Below, piece by piece: positions 13,779 to 16,643 of a stretch of 16,643 bases of DNA (within the stretch, counting starts at the first letter, position 1; each line of letters starts with the position of its first letter). The translations under genes were made by a program, and so were the position numbers. The notes beneath the pieces were generated by a model. The model was given only the letters and a program-made list of their open reading frames with translations. It did no database searches and was not told the DNA's origin. This DNA comes from Nitrospirota bacterium. Lineage in GTDB: Bacteria; Nitrospirota; Nitrospiria; Nitrospirales; UBA8639. The DNA is taken from contig QIDY01000033.1 in NCBI GenBank assembly GCA_003228495.1, forward strand, positions 1 through 16,643. Direction: 5' to 3'.

Positions 13779-15053
13779 ATGGACAAAACAACGGATGTCC
13801 TTATTATAGGGGCGGGAGGTGGGGGCGCTATCCTTGGTATCGCTCTGTCCAGAAAGGGCATTGCCAATCTGGTCTTGGAGCAAGCTGCCGGACCTCCGGA
13901 AGGACTTCGGGGAGAAATACTTCAACCCAATGGCCAAGCGTTGCTTCACAATCTAGGATTGCTGGAAGCGCTACCGGCCGATGCATCGAAACCGGTCAGA
14001 TTTTTCCATTTTCTTAAGAGCGGAGGAAAGCGTCTCTGTACTATTGATTATGGAATGTTGCCGCCTCCGTTTAATCGGGCCTTAGTGATGTGGCCAAATG
14101 TGGTCCATCACACCATCCTTGATTGCCTTCAGCGAGAAAATTCTAACGGACTCCATTTTAACGCCACGTTCAAATCGTTCCTTCGTGAAGAGAATCATAT
14201 TGTTGGTGTACAAGCCGAGATCGATGGAGTTCCTCTTCAGATAGGCGCGCAAGTTGTGGTGGGAGCAGACGGTCCTTTTTCACAGGTCCGTGAGGCCATG
14301 GGGATTTCCGCCTCTCTCCATCGTTACAAGGATGGTTACTTAGTCGCAGCGTTGGACTCTCCTGATGACTTTGGTGAAGCACAGTATTATGTCGGAAAAA
14401 AAACAATTTTGGGGCTTTTCCCAGCTCCCGGCCAGAAGGTCTATGCCTTGTATATGGTCTCTTCTCATTCACTCAACCAACTGAAGGAACAGGGAGTGGC
14501 AGCCCTTCGCGAGAAATGGAAGACCATCGCTCCTGCTCTTGGATCACTCTTTGACTCTTTTGTGGACTGGGACCAAACCGCCTATATGGGTACTGGAAGA
14601 GTCAGGGCCAAAACCTGGTCCGTTGATCGAGCCGTCGTTATGGGTGATGCCGCACATGGGATGAATCCCCATGCGTCTCAAGGGAGAATGCAAGCCATGG
14701 TGGATGCCCTCACCCTTGCCAGTGTTCTTGAAGACTGTCAGCGCAAGCAGGATTGGACGGCCAAATCTCTGGAACCGTTCGAAACCGCTCGTCGATCTCA
14801 CATCACGATGTTACAGCAGTTGGCTGATGAAGAAGTCTTTTTTTGGAATACCGGCAATCCGGTACTTGGGATGTTACGAGACCGAGTATTTCGGACGATG
14901 GATGCGAATAGGCGTTTGCAATACCAGGTACTTTCGGCTACTGCCGGGTTGCGGTCAACCGCACCCTTTGGGTGGCTTGATCGCTTTCAAGCTGCCGGGC
15001 TATTACCTGATCCACGGGCCGATCAGGTTCCTGTTCACACGCAACCAGCCTAA
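13779..15053 (+). CDS. FAD-dependent monooxygenase (PHBH/UbiH-like fold)
   Basis: This 424-residue flavoprotein of the aromatic-hydroxylase superfamily shows all three fingerprints. They are the Rossmann GAGGGGAILG (11-20) near the N-terminus, the DG motif VVGADGPFSQVR (160-171), and the GD motif VMGDAAHGMNPHASQG (287-302), whose Asp290 contacts FAD. The RGEILQPNG segment (44-52) is typical of this family's substrate/FAD region. The substrate cannot be read from the sequence; isoprenoid/quinone hydroxylation or polyketide-type oxidation are possibilities. The C-terminus (about 385-424) is extended and proline-rich at the end. There is no obvious cofactor or pathway gene beside it, so it seems monocistronic. 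The ribosome binding site is weak (GCGAG just before the ATG). Confidence 0.88.
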   Translation: MDKTTDVLIIGAGGGGAILGIALSRKGIANLVLEQAAGPPEGLRGEILQPNGQALLHNLGLLEALPADASKPVRFFHFLKSGGKRLCTIDYGMLPPPFNRALVMWPNVVHHTILDCLQRENSNGLHFNATFKSFLREENHIVGVQAEIDGVPLQIGAQVVVGADGPFSQVREAMGISASLHRYKDGYLVAALDSPDDFGEAQYYVGKKTILGLFPAPGQKVYALYMVSSHSLNQLKEQGVAALREKWKTIAPALGSLFDSFVDWDQTAYMGTGRVRAKTWSVDRAVVMGDAAHGMNPHASQGRMQAMVDALTLASVLEDCQRKQDWTAKSLEPFETARRSHITMLQQLADEEVFFWNTGNPVLGMLRDRVFRTMDANRRLQYQVLSATAGLRSTAPFGWLDRFQAAGLLPDPRADQVPVHTQPA

Positions 15054-15092
15054 GGGTTCACTAAACGTAACTACTCAGGTATTTAGGCTGAA

Positions 15093-15205
15093 GACTGAAG
15101 GTTAGCACTCATTAATACCCGAAGGGTTGGATGATGATGCATGATTGGCCTCTAAAAGGCTTCGGCCTTCAGTCGATCCACCTGAGGAGCCCTCAGTCAT
15201 TGAGG
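15093..15205 (+). promoter_or_regulatory. Structured leader upstream of the nucleotidyltransferase/TPM pair
   Basis: Four stems are visible in a 200-bp gene-free gap. Stem A pairs GACTGAAGG (15093-15101) with CCTTCAGTC (15166-15174). Stem B, AAGGC-TTCG-GCCTT (15156-15169), is closed by a C-TTCG-G tetraloop and uses part of the same bases as A. Stem C is CTGAGG-AGC-CCTCAG (15182-15196). Stem D, CCTCA-GTCAT-TGAGG (15191-15205), competes with C. Mutually exclusive stems are typical of attenuators, but no clean U-run follows, so regulation is speculative. Convergent repeats or a terminator for the upstream gene are alternatives. Confidence 0.35.
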
Positions 15206-15258
15206 CTATCATGTTTGTTTTACGTGTTTTGTTATCGTGAAATATTGGGTGGATGATC

Positions 15259-16023
15259 ATGGCTTCTCCTGTTTTGCAGTCTTTAGATCTTCCTGAAGAC
15301 GTTCAGGATCATCTCGAAAAAATTATGGCTCAGATTCATCAGGATTGGTCCTCCGTTTTGGATGGGCTGGTTCTTTTTGGCAGTGCATCAAGGGGTGATT
15401 TTATTGTGGGCCGGTCGAATATCAATATCCTCTTGGTGGTTCGGAATCTATCCGTGGATCTTTTACGGCGCGCGGGGAAACTGCATCGCAAATGGGGGAA
15501 ACATCAAATTGTGGCTCCATTACTCATGACGAAGGAGGACCTCGTCCGGTCCAGGCACCTTTTTCCTTTGGAGTGTCTGCAAATGATCCAAAATCATGTG
15601 GTCCTGGCCGGGCATGATCCGTTCGTCGAATTCCCTCTCGATACTATTCGATTAGGTTGGCAGTGTGAGCAAGAACTCATGGCCAATCTGCTTCGATTGC
15701 GGCAACGATTTATTGAAGGAGAGGCGCGGATAGAGGCCATTCAGGCCTTACTTCTACTTTCTATTACGGCCGTTCTGCCTTGCATTCGTGGTCTTCTTCA
15801 TCGTTTAGGGCAGCCATCAAATGGGAAGGATATCGAAATTCTGGAATGCCTTCCCGGGGCCTTACAGTTCGATTCGACTATCTTTTTGGAAATACTCTCT
15901 ATCAAGAGAGGGTTAAGCAGCCCTGGTTCGTTAGAGTGGGGGAAAGTCTATGACCGTTATCTTCAAAATTTGGAACTTTTCTCGAAGCGAATCCAGGAGC
16001 TTCGTCAAGAAGGACGGCTATGA
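15259..16023 (+). CDS. Nucleotidyltransferase-fold protein with altered active site
   Basis: This 254-residue protein begins with an N-terminal minimal-nucleotidyltransferase pattern (about residues 15-65): LVLFGSASRGDF with Gly41-Ser42, followed by GRSNINILLVV. The canonical acidic pair Asp-x-Asp that binds metal is Asn54-Ile-Asn56 here, so catalysis of the usual kind is unlikely; it may be a binding or regulatory version of the fold. The C-terminal part (about 130-250) is helical and leucine-rich. GGGTGG (15247-15252) stands 6 nt before ATG 15259, and an ATG at 15253 is in frame but too close to it. Its TGA overlaps the start of the TPM gene by 4 bases, so translation is coupled and a shared role is likely. 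The function is unknown. Confidence 0.68.
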   Translation: MASPVLQSLDLPEDVQDHLEKIMAQIHQDWSSVLDGLVLFGSASRGDFIVGRSNINILLVVRNLSVDLLRRAGKLHRKWGKHQIVAPLLMTKEDLVRSRHLFPLECLQMIQNHVVLAGHDPFVEFPLDTIRLGWQCEQELMANLLRLRQRFIEGEARIEAIQALLLLSITAVLPCIRGLLHRLGQPSNGKDIEILECLPGALQFDSTIFLEILSIKRGLSSPGSLEWGKVYDRYLQNLELFSKRIQELRQEGRL

Positions 16024-16643
16024 CCCAATATCGCCATGCGTTAGGTGTGTCGGCTCTTGTGATGATCTTGGCTCTCTGTTCGCTTTCTTGGGGAATGTCT
16101 CCTCCAGAGCAGAATATGCCAACCCCGCTTGGCTATGTTAGTGACTATGCGAATGTGCTAGATGAGGAATGGTATGCGCAAATTCGGTCAGTATGCAAAG
16201 ATCTGGAAATAAATACCGGGGTCGAGATGGTGGTCGTCACGCGTGATTCGATACAGCCACTTCCCCATGCTCAAGATTATGCCACTCAACTTTATGAAGC
16301 CTGGCGGATTGGAACGGCTCAACAGGAACGGGGCATCTTGTTACTGGTGGCCGTGCAAGATCGTCAAGCCGTGGTTGTCGTGGGAAAAAGTCTCTTAGCG
16401 TTTGTGACTCCTCGAAAGCTAGACGAAATTTCTTTGAATTTCTTGCAACCCATGTTTCAATCAAGAAGCTATGGAACGAATGTGTACCGTTCGGTACTTT
16501 CTCTGGCGTCCCTTGCGGGGCAGGCCCCTGTTCCAAAGGAAAAGAATAAACCCAAACGATCAGCCGGATTTTGGATGAATCTGAGTGCGGTGTTCTTGAT
16601 GCTGTATGCTCTTTGGCGATTTACTCGTCCGGAACGGCGACAC
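16020..16643 (+). CDS. TPM-domain membrane protein (partial, runs off the right edge)
   Basis: The first 208 codons are visible with no stop before the window ends. A signal peptide or anchor (about residues 8-25, LGVSALVMILALCSLSWG) is followed by a TPM domain (about 36-165). That domain shows GYVSDYANVLDEE (38-50), VEMVVVTRDS (68-77), YEAWRIG (92-98), and ERGILLLVAVQDRQAVVVVG (103-122). A basic linker then leads to a membrane helix (about 184-200, FWMNLSAVFLMLYALWRF) and a charged tail. TPM domains occur in periplasmic or thylakoid-lumen proteins, and some show acid phosphatase activity; the role here is inferred as envelope-associated. The ATG at 16020 overlaps the upstream stop (ATGA), which indicates an operon with the nucleotidyltransferase-fold protein. 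Confidence 0.86.
   Translation, partial: MTQYRHALGVSALVMILALCSLSWGMSPPEQNMPTPLGYVSDYANVLDEEWYAQIRSVCKDLEINTGVEMVVVTRDSIQPLPHAQDYATQLYEAWRIGTAQQERGILLLVAVQDRQAVVVVGKSLLAFVTPRKLDEISLNFLQPMFQSRSYGTNVYRSVLSLASLAGQAPVPKEKNKPKRSAGFWMNLSAVFLMLYALWRFTRPERRH

Overview
The window reads as chromosomal DNA from a Gram-negative (diderm) bacterium of roughly 50 % GC. Evidence for an outer membrane and periplasm is an HtrA/DegP-type protease, a very large AsmA-like protein and a predicted lipoprotein. The mix of a hybrid PAS/GAF kinase with an HD-GYP regulator, a nucleotidyltransferase/TPM pair and REP-like 'GGGATGACGG' palindromes fits a Nitrospirota-type genome (Nitrospira relatives). That placement is an inference from general familiarity and was not tested. 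No tRNA, rRNA, CRISPR array, transposase or integrase was recognised.

Layout. (1) 1-1424 is a gene-poor accessory stretch holding a MntA-HepT type VII toxin-antitoxin pair on the minus strand. It also holds two REP-like palindromes and a 57-bp duplicate of the last codons of the neighbouring htrA gene. The duplicate and the real htrA 3' end are direct repeats bracketing the module (366-1424), as an element inserted at a gene's 3' end would leave. (2) 1425-3892 (minus) is a compact cluster of an HD-domain phosphohydrolase, a YjbQ/UPF0047 protein 7 nt downstream of it, and an HtrA-like serine protease. (3) 4183-7578 (plus) is an AsmA/YhdP-like giant envelope protein. It is followed by a 26-codon mini-ORF with a strong ribosome binding site that ends just before mtnA (methionine salvage). 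(4) 8718-12177 (minus) is a two-component operon: a REC-HD-GYP regulator, then a soluble PAS-GAF-PAS-HisKA-HATPase-REC hybrid kinase. The kinase gene ends tail to tail with mtnA, the two overlapping by 4 bp. (5) 12396-13055 (minus) is a predicted lipoprotein, divergent from an unrecognised 124-residue gene (13306-13680, plus). (6) 13779-15053 (plus) is an FAD-dependent monooxygenase. (7) 15259-16643 (plus) is a nucleotidyltransferase-fold protein whose catalytic acidic pair is replaced by asparagines. Its stop overlaps the start of a membrane-anchored TPM-domain protein that runs off the right edge.

How they work together. Envelope maintenance is the recurrent theme (protease, AsmA-like protein, lipoprotein, TPM protein). 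The two-component pair probably converts an intracellular signal into cyclic-di-GMP hydrolysis. mtnA and the flavin monooxygenase look like stand-alone metabolic genes. The most unusual parts are the direct-repeat-flanked toxin-antitoxin module, the apparently non-catalytic nucleotidyltransferase coupled to TPM, the structured 200-bp leader before that pair, and the mini-ORF before mtnA.
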